Shown here: positions 18,571 through 27,164 of the stretch, piece after piece | Layout of the letters: each line of letters opens with the position of its first letter | Position numbering within the stretch: position 1 is the stretch's first letter | Origin: Massilia sp. Root335 | GTDB taxonomy: Bacteria; Pseudomonadota; Gammaproteobacteria; Burkholderiales; Burkholderiaceae_D | Length of the DNA: 64,000 nt | Direction: 5' to 3' | NCBI RefSeq assembly: GCF_001425685.1 | Contig: NZ_LMCY01000070.1 | Span: forward strand, 1-64,000 | Position numbers and translations under genes: made by a program | The notes under the pieces: model-generated | Database searches by the model: none | The model's input: only the letters and a program-made list of their open reading frames with translations | What the model was told of the DNA's origin: nothing

Positions 18571-19593
18571 ATGTCCAGCTTTTCCGTCCGCGCCTTGCCG
18601 GCGCTGGTGCTGTGCCTTGCCGCCGCGGCGTCGTCCGCCCGCGCCGCCGAACCCGTGTTCCACAATCCGCTGGTGCAGCAGCGCGCCGACCCGCAGGTGT
18701 CGCTGCAGCCCGACGGCTGGTACTACTTCACGGCGACGGTGCCGGAGTACGACCGCATCGAGATCCGCCGCGCCCGTGCGCTCGACGACCTGGGCGCCGC
18801 GCCGGCGAAGACCGTGTGGCGCAAGCACGCGACCGGCGCGATGGGCGCGCACATCTGGGCGCCCGAGATGCACCGCATCGACGGCAAGTGGTACATCTAT
18901 TTCACGGCGGGCAGCGCCGAGCATCCGTGGGACATCCGCCTGTACGCGCTGGAAAACGCGTCGGCCGATCCGTTCGCGGGCGAGTGGGTCGAGCGCGGCC
19001 AGGTCAAGACGGGCTGGGAATCGTTCTCGCTGGACGCCACCACGTTCGAGAACCGCGGCCAGCGCTACCTCGTGTGGACGCAGACGGCGCCCGACGGTAG
19101 CAAGGGCACCAACATCTACATCGCAAAGATGGACACGCCGCTGACGATCAAGGGACCGGCCGTGATGCTGTCGAAGCCGGAGTATGCGTGGGAGAAGGTG
19201 AAATTCGCGGTCGACGAGGGCCCGGCCGTGCTGGTGCGCCACGGCCGCGTGTTCGTCACGTTCTCGGCCAGCGCCACGGACGAGAATTACTGTCTCGGCA
19301 TGACGAGCGCGCCGGACGACGCCGACCTGCTCGACCCCAGGTCGTGGACCAAGCTGGCGCAACCTGTCTTCAGGAGCAGCGCGAAGAACGGCCAGTGGGG
19401 GCCGGGCCACAACGCGTTCACGACGACGCCGGACGGCAAGACCGACGTGCTGGTCTACCACGCGCGCAACTACCGCGAGATCCAGGGCGATTCGCTGCAC
19501 GACCCGAACCGCCATACGCGCGCCCAGGTCATCCATTGGCGGCCGGACGGCATGCCCGATTTCGGCGAACCGGTGGCGGATGCGCCGCGGTAA
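18571..19593 (+). CDS. Glycoside hydrolase family 43 (arabinosidase-like), secreted
   Basis: The ATG at 18571 has GGGAG upstream and starts a signal peptide ending in ARAAE. The 340-residue protein is a single five-bladed propeller with the three GH43 acids: D40 in RADPQ (base), D155 in SLDATTF (pKa modulator) and E216 in DEGPAVL (acid). AHIWAPEMH is the usual second-blade motif. The enzyme most likely trims alpha-L-arabinofuranosyl or related residues from arabinan or RG-I side chains in the periplasm. It ends the CAZyme operon that begins after the terminator at 12.7 kb. Confidence 0.87.
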   Translation: MSSFSVRALPALVLCLAAAASSARAAEPVFHNPLVQQRADPQVSLQPDGWYYFTATVPEYDRIEIRRARALDDLGAAPAKTVWRKHATGAMGAHIWAPEMHRIDGKWYIYFTAGSAEHPWDIRLYALENASADPFAGEWVERGQVKTGWESFSLDATTFENRGQRYLVWTQTAPDGSKGTNIYIAKMDTPLTIKGPAVMLSKPEYAWEKVKFAVDEGPAVLVRHGRVFVTFSASATDENYCLGMTSAPDDADLLDPRSWTKLAQPVFRSSAKNGQWGPGHNAFTTTPDGKTDVLVYHARNYREIQGDSLHDPNRHTRAQVIHWRPDGMPDFGEPVADAPR

Positions 19594-19719
19594 CCCAAGC
19601 TAGTAGGGTACGGCGCACCGTTAGCGGAACAGAAACCGATGAGCTTGCGCGCTGCCAAGCTGCCCTAACCCTTGCAGAGCGAGGATCGATTTTTCGTATC
19701 CATACAAGGGAGATCCAGC

Positions 19720-20211
19720 ATGGCAATCGACGCATACCTGCAAATCGATGGCATCCAGGGCGAGTCGGCCGACTCGGCGCATCAGGGCTGGATCGAACTG
19801 ACGAAAGTGCACATGGGCGTGGTGCAGCCCAGGAGCACCACCGTGTCTACCAGCGGCGGCCACACGTCCGCACACAGCGAACACCGCATCCTGACCTTTT
19901 CCAAGCTGGTGGACCTTGCCTCACCGGTCCTGATGCAGCACTGCTCGATGGGTAAGACGATCCCGAAGGCCAAGCTGGAATTCATGCGCGCGGATGGCCA
20001 GGGAAAGCCGGTGAAGTACTACGCTGTCGAGCTGGACAACGTGATGTTGGCCCATATGGACCAGCTGATGCACGATGGCGGCGTGCTCCATGATGAAGTC
20101 GGCCTGTGCTTCTCGAAGGTCAAGTGGACGTACACCCAGCAGAGAATCGGCGGTGGGGCTGGCGGGTCCACCGCCGGCGGCTGGGACCTCGCCGCCAAAA
20201 AGTGCCTGTGA
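19720..20211 (+). CDS. hcp: Type VI secretion system Hcp tube protein
   Basis: The 163-residue protein starts with MAIDAYLQIDGIQGES after an AAGGGAG ribosome site. The N-terminal strand, the SAHSEHRILTFSKLVDLASP segment and the KAKLEFM...YYAVELDNVM region are characteristic of Hcp. Hcp hexamers stack to form the T6SS inner tube and also carry small effectors in their lumen. The C-terminus ends in a Gly-rich GGAGGSTAGGWDLAAKK tail. It is not near any other T6SS structural gene here and is followed 15 bp later by a candidate effector, so it looks like an orphan Hcp island. GC content is lower than in flanking CAZyme genes. Confidence 0.9.
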   Translation: MAIDAYLQIDGIQGESADSAHQGWIELTKVHMGVVQPRSTTVSTSGGHTSAHSEHRILTFSKLVDLASPVLMQHCSMGKTIPKAKLEFMRADGQGKPVKYYAVELDNVMLAHMDQLMHDGGVLHDEVGLCFSKVKWTYTQQRIGGGAGGSTAGGWDLAAKKCL

Positions 20212-20226
20212 CAGAGGAGCGCGATC

Positions 20227-20748
20227 ATGGCTGGTGGCGTTCCAATTCAACCGAAAGATTCCCGCGGCTACTTCATGCTGCCGCAGGCGCCCGAAGATGC
20301 GGGCTATTACGTGTATGGAAACGTGAAGGGCGTTCCTGGTACCGGCGCACTGGCGCAGTACGCACACCCCAACATGCTGTCCGTGATTTTCTGGGTCGAA
20401 CGTGAATGGCAGTCCATCGATGACCGGAAATTTGGTATCGGAAACATCAGCGTGGCGAATGGGCTGAAATATGACCACGCCAGCCACATGAAGGGTGTCG
20501 AGATGGACATCAGGCCAGTGCGAAAAGACCACATGGTCGGTCAAGCCGCGCGCTGCTCGCGCTTCGACGAGAAGGTCTATGATCGAGAAGCTACAATCAG
20601 GCTGCTTTGCCTGTTTTTACGGCACCCGCTGGTCACGAAAATGTACTTCAATGATGACAAGGTCCAGCAGGCTTGCGGCCCTGGTCGCGTGAAATCGTGG
20701 CCGGACCATAACGATCATATCCATATCGAAGTCTCGGAGCGACTATGA
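20227..20748 (+). CDS. Candidate T6SS effector: MepA-like murein endopeptidase
   Basis: The 173-residue protein has no signal peptide. It has the zinc-site pattern of the LAS metallopeptidases (MepA/M74 and M15 relatives): H87 in ASHMKG, D94 in VEMDIRP and H164/H166 in HNDHIHIEV. RKFGIGNISVANG resembles the segment preceding the MepA active site. Such enzymes cut peptide crosslinks in peptidoglycan. Its lack of an export signal, its position right after hcp and its 4-bp overlap with a signal-peptide-bearing small gene fit an Hcp-delivered antibacterial effector. The cleavage specificity is unknown. Confidence 0.75.
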   Translation: MAGGVPIQPKDSRGYFMLPQAPEDAGYYVYGNVKGVPGTGALAQYAHPNMLSVIFWVEREWQSIDDRKFGIGNISVANGLKYDHASHMKGVEMDIRPVRKDHMVGQAARCSRFDEKVYDREATIRLLCLFLRHPLVTKMYFNDDKVQQACGPGRVKSWPDHNDHIHIEVSERL

Positions 20749-21122
20749 GCGCGCGCCTGGCATTCCTTATTGGCGCGCTTGCGCTGCAGCCCATTGCGAC
20801 CGCCGCCGAAAAGGAGGCAGCTGGCCGATACCTGGCCAAGCCGCTCCGGGGCGACTACTACGTGTATGGTGGCAGTATCGGCGACTCGACCCCGCCAACC
20901 GAGAAGGATCGAAAGCTGTCGCTTATGTTCACCGGGGCGCTTGCGAAGGACACGTTCGACCGTATCGGCCCAGACTTGAGGGATGCTTGCGGCGCCGGCC
21001 CGGACAGCCGCCAGCGACGCAGGGGCGACTTGATCTGCGTCTGGACCAAGGGCGACGGCTATTCCTGCTATTTCGGTATCGACGTGATGACAGGGAAGGG
21101 AATGCGCGGTACCACCTGCTGA
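20745..21122 (+). CDS. Candidate periplasmic immunity protein for the T6SS effector
   Basis: The ATG overlaps the effector stop (ATGA), implying coupled translation. The 125-residue product has a signal peptide (about 1-20, ending ATAAE) and a small mature domain with four cysteines (DACGAG, DLICVW, YSCYF and the terminal Cys) that could form two disulfides. I do not recognise the family. Size, export signal and tight coupling to a peptidoglycan hydrolase without a signal peptide are what is expected of a T6SS immunity protein protecting the cell's own periplasm. Confidence 0.6.
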   Translation: MSARLAFLIGALALQPIATAAEKEAAGRYLAKPLRGDYYVYGGSIGDSTPPTEKDRKLSLMFTGALAKDTFDRIGPDLRDACGAGPDSRQRRRGDLICVWTKGDGYSCYFGIDVMTGKGMRGTTC

Positions 21123-21180
21123 TTGTTGCGGATTCGCGAGCGCTGGTCGGCAGCTTGTTCGGCGTCAGCTCGCCGGCAAC

Positions 21181-21330
21181 TCAGCGCCGTTGCTGTTCCA
21201 GGCCCTGCGCGCGCGGCTCGAAGCCGCCCAGCGCGCCGACCATCATTTCCATCGGCAGCTCCTTGGGCCAATCGCCACTGTCCACGCGCGGTAAAACATT
21301 CGCGCCATCACCGCCGGGCACAGTAGCAAT
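21181..21330 (-). pseudogene. Possible C-terminal gene fragment
   Basis: On the minus strand a frame ending with TGA at 21181-21183 reads like a genuine protein tail, including DSGDWPKELPMEMMVGALGG and FEPRAQGLEQQRR. No good start codon or ribosome site is visible, and upstream it runs into the promoter region of the next gene. It may be the remnant of a gene truncated when the Hcp cassette arrived. The rest of 21123-21390 shows nothing else. I cannot name the family. Confidence 0.25.
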
Positions 21331-21390
21331 GTGACCGGAAATTCTGGTATTGTTGTCGCCGTCGCAACAAATATGAAGACGGAGGACACG

Positions 21391-21822
21391 ATGAACGGTG
21401 CGGGCGGAACGAGCGGCGGGACGGGCCGGTTTTTTCTCGGGCTCATCCTGATGTGCGGCGGGTTTTACCTGCTGCTCAACAGCGTCGTGGTGAGCTCCAG
21501 CTTCGGGCTCGGCACGCGCCTGTTCGGCGTCGGCGGCTACGGCATCACGGGCGGGATCGTGCTGATTCCCCTCGTGATCGGCATCGCCATGATCTTCTAC
21601 AACGCCCGCAGTGCGCTGGGCTGGCTGCTTGCCGTCGGCGCGTTCGCCGCGCTCGTATTCGGCGTGATCGCATCCGTGAACATGTCGCTGCGCACGATGT
21701 CGGCCTTTGAACTCATCTGCATCCTGGCGCTGGCCTTCGGCGGCCTGGGATTGTTTTTGCGTTCCCTGCGCGGCGCAGCGCAGGACGACGGGCCGGCGCC
21801 GGCGCGCCGCCTGCGTTCCTGA
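21391..21822 (+). CDS. Small integral membrane protein
   Basis: GGAGG seven bases upstream selects the ATG at 21391 over an earlier one at 21373. The 143-residue protein has four predicted hydrophobic helices (about 13-33, 45-68, 72-95 and 105-125) and a short basic cytoplasmic tail. The family is not recognised. It precedes a group containing DUF2491 and PspA-like genes and may belong to that envelope module, as YjfL does in enterobacteria, though it is not clearly DUF350. Its stop abuts the stop of the convergent CII-like gene. Confidence 0.6.
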   Translation: MNGAGGTSGGTGRFFLGLILMCGGFYLLLNSVVVSSSFGLGTRLFGVGGYGITGGIVLIPLVIGIAMIFYNARSALGWLLAVGAFAALVFGVIASVNMSLRTMSAFELICILALAFGGLGLFLRSLRGAAQDDGPAPARRLRS

Positions 21823-22314
21823 TCAGCGGAGACCCGCCTCGGTTTCCTGGCGCAGGCGTGCGCGCCAGGCGCCCAGGGCGGACAGCGCGGCATGGAACTT
21901 ACGTTCGATCAGGTCGGCCTCGACCGGGGTGACGGTGCCGTCGAGCAGGGCGCTCGACACCGCCTCGGCCACGGCGCCGACGTCGCTCATCACGCGGCAG
22001 ACGGTCTGCGACAGGTCGTCCTGGCGCGCCGATTCCGGCTGCGGCACGACGAAGGCCGCCATCCCGTGGCGCACGAGCAGCGCGTGCAGCGGCAGGTGCG
22101 CATCCGCCACGCCCGCCTTGTGGCAGCACTCGACGATCTGCGACACCTCCTCGAACGACGGATAGTGCGATGCGATCGTCGGCGCCAGCTTGTTGCGCAG
22201 GACATTGGCCGACATGTCCAGCTCGCGTGCCAGCGCGTCGATGCTGCCCGGGTATTTGCGCGCCACCGTGTAGAGGGCGTCGTGCTGGTTCATGTCGAGG
22301 TAACGGCGGGTCAT
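21823..22314 (-). CDS. Phage CII-type regulatory protein
   Basis: The 163-residue protein begins MTRRYLDMNQHDALYTVARK and continues with a helix-turn-helix-like block (GSIDALARELDMSANVLRNK), as in phage regulatory CII/CP76-type proteins (PF06892-like). AAGGA precedes the ATG; M8 is an alternative start. The C-terminal half is helical and may oligomerise. No other phage genes are nearby, so it is probably a domesticated regulator. It is divergent from the DUF2491/PspA-like operon, which could be its target. Confidence 0.65.
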   Translation of the reverse strand: MTRRYLDMNQHDALYTVARKYPGSIDALARELDMSANVLRNKLAPTIASHYPSFEEVSQIVECCHKAGVADAHLPLHALLVRHGMAAFVVPQPESARQDDLSQTVCRVMSDVGAVAEAVSSALLDGTVTPVEADLIERKFHAALSALGAWRARLRQETEAGLR

Positions 22315-22396
22315 GGTAATCCTTTGCTAATTTAACCGGTGCGTGTCAACATTCCGGTCGTTACACTAATTCTAACTTTCGATCGCCCTCCTGACC

Positions 22397-23200
22397 ATGT
22401 TGAAGTCTTATCAAGTTGCGTTCGTGCTGGCGCTGCTCGTGCCGCTGGCGCATGTCGGCAGCGCCGATGCCAGGCCGACGACATCGTCGCACTCCTTCAA
22501 GAGCGGCTTTTCGTCGCACCGGTCGTCCTCGTCGTCGTCGATGAAGCCGTCGTATTCGTCGGCGAAGTCGGGCGGTTTTGGCTCGTTCAGCCGGCACGCG
22601 TCGTCCGCTGCGCCGGCGCCGGCGCCCGTCCAGCCGTCGAACGCGGGCCGGCCGTCCGGCGGCTTCGGCTCGTTCGGCGGCGGGGCGGCGGCGCCGCAGA
22701 AATCGGATTCCGCGCTGTCGCAAAAGCTGAACAGGAACGCGTCCGAAGCGAATGCGCTGCGCACGCTGGATGCGCGGCGCCAGGCGCAGGAGCAGGCGCA
22801 GACACAGGCGGGGCGCGACACGCGGCCCGTGCCGGGCTACGAACACGGGGGCAACGCCCAGCCGGCGCCGCCGCCGCAGTACGGCCAGGCGCAGCAGCAG
22901 GCCCCGATCATCGTCCGCCAGGACAGCGGCCTGGGTCATGTGATCGCGGGCGCCGTGCTGGCGAACATGGCGCGCGGCGCGCATGCGAACAACAACGGCT
23001 ATCCGGGCGCGTACCCGTCGACGCCGGGCGGCGGGACGATGGCGCCGGCGCCGGCGCGGTCGGGCGGCACCTCGTTCCTGGGCGTGTTCATGACGCTGTG
23101 CGTGCTGGCGCTCGTCGGCTGGGCCGTGTACTTCGCGTGGCGCCGCGTGCGCCGCAGCCGCGCGGCGAAGAAACCGAATTATTCGTTCGAAAGGAATTGA
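22397..23200 (+). CDS. Secreted low-complexity protein with C-terminal membrane anchor
   Basis: The 267-residue protein has a signal peptide (about 1-25), a Ser-rich then Gly/Pro/Gln-rich disordered middle (SSHRSSSSSSMK, repeated GGFGSF motifs) and one transmembrane helix near residues 223-245, followed by a basic tail. This topology would place the disordered part in the periplasm. The family is not recognised. It lies 4 bp before the DUF2491 gene and clearly belongs to the same operon. Confidence 0.6.
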   Translation: MLKSYQVAFVLALLVPLAHVGSADARPTTSSHSFKSGFSSHRSSSSSSMKPSYSSAKSGGFGSFSRHASSAAPAPAPVQPSNAGRPSGGFGSFGGGAAAPQKSDSALSQKLNRNASEANALRTLDARRQAQEQAQTQAGRDTRPVPGYEHGGNAQPAPPPQYGQAQQQAPIIVRQDSGLGHVIAGAVLANMARGAHANNNGYPGAYPSTPGGGTMAPAPARSGGTSFLGVFMTLCVLALVGWAVYFAWRRVRRSRAAKKPNYSFERN

Positions 23201-23204
23201 ACAG

Positions 23205-23990
23205 ATGGCCTGGAAGGATGTTTTCAGCTACGTGCGTGCCGTCGCGGCCAACAAGGGCATCACGCAGGGCGGGCACCATGCCGACGCCGCCGCGCCGATG
23301 GGCGCGCGCATCGGCAGCGTCGTGCAGCTGCAATGCTCGCCGATCATCCGGGCGCAGGCGGGCGGCTCGCTGATCGCGACGCCGTCCGCCGCCGACACGC
23401 GCATCCTGGCCGTGTCGCAGATCCGCCTCGAGCCGCACACGGAGCTGTACCGCCTGTACCTCGACAAGGGCGACGACGACGCGAAGGAAAAATTCCTGCA
23501 GGTGTTCTGCGGCGACGACGGCAAGGTGGCCGAGGTCCTGTACTGCACCCAGCTGGCGCGCGTGATCCCCGAGACGGCCGACGACCAGGATGCGTACACG
23601 GGCGCCGCCGGCCATGGGCTGGGCGATCCCGGCTATACGCTGTGGCGCGAACAACTGGCCGACATGCTGGACGCGGCCACGCTGGACACCGTGTTCGGCG
23701 CGCTCGATCGCGTCGATTACACCCGCGACGCGGGCGCGCCGGACGCGCAGTTCGTCAAGCCGTTCGAGGGCCGCGAGACGCGCATCGACGATGCGGCGGG
23801 CGTGCACGGCCTGCGCCAGCAGATGTACTTCATGCCGTACGTGCGCACGCTGGCGGACGGCGGGCGCGAATATTTATTGATCACGACGGAGATCGTGGAG
23901 AGCGTCGACGGCGATACGGACCGGCGCGGGATCCACGTCGATTTCGTCATCGGCGTCCCGGTCGAGCAGGAACGCATCGTCATCCAGTAA
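23205..23990 (+). CDS. DUF2491 family protein (YjfK-like)
   Basis: The 261-residue soluble protein begins MAWKDVFSYVRAVAANKGIT and shows the DUF2491 layout, with the conserved RLYLDKGDDDAKEKFLQVF and AYTGAAGHGLGDPGYTLW segments. In enterobacteria YjfK is encoded next to the PspA-like YjfJ. Its molecular role is unknown. AAGGA precedes the ATG, overlapping the end of the upstream gene. A PspA-like gene follows 52 bp later, which supports the YjfJ-YjfK pairing. Confidence 0.75.
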   Translation: MAWKDVFSYVRAVAANKGITQGGHHADAAAPMGARIGSVVQLQCSPIIRAQAGGSLIATPSAADTRILAVSQIRLEPHTELYRLYLDKGDDDAKEKFLQVFCGDDGKVAEVLYCTQLARVIPETADDQDAYTGAAGHGLGDPGYTLWREQLADMLDAATLDTVFGALDRVDYTRDAGAPDAQFVKPFEGRETRIDDAAGVHGLRQQMYFMPYVRTLADGGREYLLITTEIVESVDGDTDRRGIHVDFVIGVPVEQERIVIQ

Positions 23991-24042
23991 CCGTATCAAC
24001 CGTTTCATCACCGCACTTCATCACCGCACGAAAGGAACAACA

Positions 24043-24807
24043 ATGAGCAACGCTAGTGGATGGGGCCTGACCGCACGGCTGGTCACGAAGCATTTCGGCG
24101 CACTGGGCAACCGCATCGCCGAAGCCATCGCCAACTTCGACCCCGAGACCGCGACCGAGGCCGACCGCGACCGCCTGGTCGCCACCCTGCGCGAGACGGC
24201 GCAACTGCTGGCGACGGCGCGCGCGTCGTTCGACAAGGAACACGGCGACGTCGCCAACCTGCAGAACCTGATCGCCGGAGACGAACGCGCGGCCGAGAAG
24301 CTGGCCGAGCGCCTCGCCGCCGGCACGATTTCGGAAGCCACGGTCACGATGTTCTGCGACGAGCTGGAAGGGAACAAGGCCCGCCTGCCGCAGGAAATCC
24401 AGGAAGAAGCGGACGCGAAGGCGTACATGGACGAGCTGCAGAAGATCGTCGACGCGCTGTCGAAGCAGCTGGCGGAGTTCGACGCGCAGGCGAAGAAGGC
24501 GTTGCAGGCGCTGGCCGCGGCCAAGGCCCAGAAGGACCTGCAGGAAATGCGCCTCGAACGCCAGGAACAGCTGAATGGCCTGACGAGCATGCGCGGCAAC
24601 TCGACGGCCCTGTCCGCGCTGACGCGCCGCGCCGAGGCCGTGACGAACGAGGCGCAGGGCCTGCGCATCGTCGCCGACATCGGCCAGAAGCCGCTGGACC
24701 AGCAGGCCGAACTCGATGCGATCCGCAAGTCCGTCAGCCAGCCGGAGACGGCCGGCGAGAGCGCGCTGGAGCGGCTCAAGCGGCTGTCCGCCAAGACGCC
24801 GGCTTGA
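24043..24807 (+). CDS. PspA/IM30-like coiled-coil protein (YjfJ-like)
   Basis: The 254-residue protein is almost entirely alpha-helical, with long charged coiled-coil stretches (about 40-230) rich in Glu, Lys, Arg and Gln. The N-terminal segment LTARLVTKHFGALGNRIAEA could be an amphipathic membrane-binding helix. PspA-like proteins bind and stabilise the inner membrane under stress. AAAGGA precedes the ATG. It is the last gene of the rightward operon and converges with a GH43 gene across 15 bp. Confidence 0.72.
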   Translation: MSNASGWGLTARLVTKHFGALGNRIAEAIANFDPETATEADRDRLVATLRETAQLLATARASFDKEHGDVANLQNLIAGDERAAEKLAERLAAGTISEATVTMFCDELEGNKARLPQEIQEEADAKAYMDELQKIVDALSKQLAEFDAQAKKALQALAAAKAQKDLQEMRLERQEQLNGLTSMRGNSTALSALTRRAEAVTNEAQGLRIVADIGQKPLDQQAELDAIRKSVSQPETAGESALERLKRLSAKTPA

Positions 24808-24822
24808 CGGCGCCGCGCCCGG

Positions 24823-25800
24823 TCAGTCGTTCGGCTGGCCGGGCGTCACCGGCACTTGCTTGATCGCGCCGTCCGCGCCGTATTCCAGCGGCGCGATGGC
24901 GATCGAGCGGCGGAAGCTGCCGCCGCCCGGCAGCAGCGCGTCGTGGTAGAAGATCCAGCTCTTGCCGCCGTGTTCGAGGATCGCCTGGTGGTTCGTGGAG
25001 ATCTTGAGGTAGTCGATCACGACGCCCCGGTACGTGAAGGGGCCCAGCGGCGAGCTCGCCGTCGCGTACAGGATCTGGCCCGGCCAGCCGGACGAGAACG
25101 TGAAGTAGTACGTGCCGTCATGCTCGTGCATGAACGGCGCCTCGCCGTACTTCTTCTTCGTGTCCGATGCGGACAGGCCGTTGATCGTGACGATCCGGAT
25201 CGGACCGTCCAGCGAGATCATGTCGGCCTTGAGCTTCACGACCTTCGGCACGCGCGTGCCGAAATACATATAGGCTTGCCCGTCCTTGTCGATGAAGACG
25301 GCCGGGTCGATCGGCTCGTCGCCCGCGTTCACGTCGCGTTCCCGGTCGACGAGGGGAGTTTTGCGCGCATCCACGAAGCCGCCGTCCGGGCGGTCCGACA
25401 CGGCGACGCCGATCTTGTCGCCGCCGACCGGCGCATAAAAATAGTACTTCCCGTTGCGGTAGGCGGCTTCCGGCGCCCAGGCCTTGGCGTCCGGCCGCGC
25501 CCATTTGAACACGGTGACGGCCAGCGGCACGCCGGCGTCGCGCCACGTCTTCATGTCCGGCGACGTGTACAGCCGCCACGTGACGGAATCCCAGTATTTG
25601 CCGGAGTTCGACGCGTCGTCCGTCGCGTACAGATAAAAGCCTTTCGCGGCCGGGAACCAGTGGGGCGACGGGTCGGCGTTGAATCGTGTAGCGATCGGCG
25701 TGCCCGCCACCGGCGTCGCCGCGTGGGCGGCGCCGGCGACCAGAAAGGCGGACATCAGAGCGGACAGCAAGGTGGCGAGGGGGCGGGCAGGAACGCGCAT
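24823..25800 (-). CDS. Secreted glycoside hydrolase family 43 protein
   Basis: The ATG at 25800 starts a 325-residue protein with a signal peptide ending in AAHAAT. A TTG at 25854 would lengthen it but gives a poor signal. The GH43 catalytic acids are visible: D43 in NADPS, D165 in IDPAVF and E220 in YGEAPF. AWAPEAAYRNGKYYFY is the typical second-blade segment. The likely role is release of arabinose, xylose or galactose end groups from pectin side chains in the periplasm. It stands alone on this strand, separated from the other CAZyme operons by the stress-like module. Confidence 0.87.
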   Translation of the reverse strand: MRVPARPLATLLSALMSAFLVAGAAHAATPVAGTPIATRFNADPSPHWFPAAKGFYLYATDDASNSGKYWDSVTWRLYTSPDMKTWRDAGVPLAVTVFKWARPDAKAWAPEAAYRNGKYYFYAPVGGDKIGVAVSDRPDGGFVDARKTPLVDRERDVNAGDEPIDPAVFIDKDGQAYMYFGTRVPKVVKLKADMISLDGPIRIVTINGLSASDTKKKYGEAPFMHEHDGTYYFTFSSGWPGQILYATASSPLGPFTYRGVVIDYLKISTNHQAILEHGGKSWIFYHDALLPGGGSFRRSIAIAPLEYGADGAIKQVPVTPGQPND

Positions 25801-25873
25801 CGGTTGTCGTGGTCGGGTTGAAAGCCGCCATGCTAGCACACGTTGCGCGAACAATGATATCGATAACTAAAAA

Positions 25874-26224
25874 TCAGCCCGGCGTCCGTTTCGCACGTGG
25901 CGCGGCCGGCTTCTTCGGCTTGGGCGGGGGCATGATCGCCGCGGTCTCGAGCAGCAGCTGGCGCAGCGCCTGCGGATCGTCGAGCAATTCGTCGGCGACC
26001 GGATAGTCCTTGGCGCCGGGATAGGGCGGCCCTTGCGGCAGGTCGGGCGCGAGCCGCGCGGCGGCTTCCGACGGCTTGACGAACAGGCTGCCGTCGCACG
26101 CGAAGGCGACCACCTTGTCGTCGACGTACAGCGCGTACTCGCCGAACATCTTCTTGTGCGTCAGCCGCGCGCCCAGTCCCACCACTTCCGCGACGTAGTC
26201 GATGAAGCTGCGTTCCGTTGCCAT
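25874..26224 (-). CDS. TfoX/Sxy N-terminal-domain protein
   Basis: The 116-residue protein has the TfoX N-terminal signature: KKMFGEYALYVDDKVVAFACDGSLFVK near residues 24-50, followed by a helical end and a Pro/Lys-rich tail (PPPKPKKPAAPRAKR). Full-length TfoX/Sxy regulates competence, but short single-domain members like this one are common and their role is unclear. It has no evident link to the pectin genes. Confidence 0.8.
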   Translation of the reverse strand: MATERSFIDYVAEVVGLGARLTHKKMFGEYALYVDDKVVAFACDGSLFVKPSEAAARLAPDLPQGPPYPGAKDYPVADELLDDPQALRQLLLETAAIMPPPKPKKPAAPRAKRTPG

Positions 26225-26291
26225 GTCGTCCTTCCGGTGTCGTGATCGAAGCCGCCAGCCTAGCCTGAACGTGCGTGCCGATCAAGCGCGA

Positions 26292-27164
26292 TCAGAAGGT
26301 CAGGTGGCCGTCCACGCAGGTGACGGCATTGCCGCCGACCTTGACCGCATCCGCGCCGATGGTCAGGCGCAGGATGCCGGCCCGGCCCACGGCGGCGCCC
26401 TGGCTGGACAGGAAGTCGCGTCCGAACGCCTCGAGCTGGCCCGTGTGGCGCAGGTAGGCGGCGACGGCGCCGTTGCCGCTGCCGCAGACCGGGTCCTCGT
26501 CGACCCCGTGCGCGGGGGCGAACGCGCGCACCTCGATCCGCGCGGCGCTGCCGTCCGGATGCGGGCCGAAGACGAGCACGCCCGTGTGTCCTCTGACGCT
26601 GTCGCGCGCCTTCATGCGCTGCAGGTCCGGGGCCGCCGCCAGCACGGCGCGCGCATCGGGCAACTGCGCGACGACCCAGCGCGCGCCCGCGTCCACGAGG
26701 CACGGCGGGGCGACAGGCGGCGTGCCGAGGATCTGCGCCACCTCGGCGGCGGCGGCGGCATCCAGCGGCGTGATCGTGTGCGGGGGAAGTTCGAACGACA
26801 GCCAGCGCGCGCCATCGTCCGCGTGCCGGACGTCGAGCCGGACCAGGCCCGCCGCGCACTCCTGATTGATGCGGCCGTCGCGCGCGGCGATCGCGCCCGC
26901 TTCGAGCAGCGCGTGCGCGGTGCCGATCGTGGGGTGGCCCGCGAACGGCAGCTCGGCGCCGGGCGTGAAGATGCGCACCCGGTAGTCGGCGCCGGCCTGT
27001 GTCGGCCGCAGGACGAACGTCGTTTCGGACAGGTTCGTCCAGTTGGCGATCCGCTGCATCTGCGCGGTGGAGAGGCGGTCGGCGTCGAAGACGACGGCGA
27101 GCGGATTGCCCTGGAACGGGATGGCGGTGAAAACGTCGACGGTCTTGAAGGGGTGGCGTGCCAT
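26292..27164 (-). CDS. PhzF-family isomerase/epimerase
   Basis: The 290-residue cytosolic protein shows the PhzF fold, with two diaminopimelate-epimerase-like halves. The N-terminal signature VDVFTAIPFQGNPLAVVFDA is followed by the catalytic Glu (E47 in NLSETTFV). The second half has FAPAHGVDEDPVCGSGNGAV, the usual conserved active-site block. The substrate is unknown; family members isomerise diverse small metabolites. It appears to be a stand-alone gene. Confidence 0.87.
   Translation of the reverse strand: MARHPFKTVDVFTAIPFQGNPLAVVFDADRLSTAQMQRIANWTNLSETTFVLRPTQAGADYRVRIFTPGAELPFAGHPTIGTAHALLEAGAIAARDGRINQECAAGLVRLDVRHADDGARWLSFELPPHTITPLDAAAAAEVAQILGTPPVAPPCLVDAGARWVVAQLPDARAVLAAAPDLQRMKARDSVRGHTGVLVFGPHPDGSAARIEVRAFAPAHGVDEDPVCGSGNGAVAAYLRHTGQLEAFGRDFLSSQGAAVGRAGILRLTIGADAVKVGGNAVTCVDGHLTF

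Noticed and set aside
23991..24042. Short direct repeat TTCATCACCGCAC before the PspA-like gene
   Set aside because: Only two copies in a 52-bp gap; too little to call a regulatory site.
25801..25854. TTG start that would extend the GH43 at 24.8 kb
   Set aside because: The added residues spoil the signal peptide, and no ribosome site is visible.
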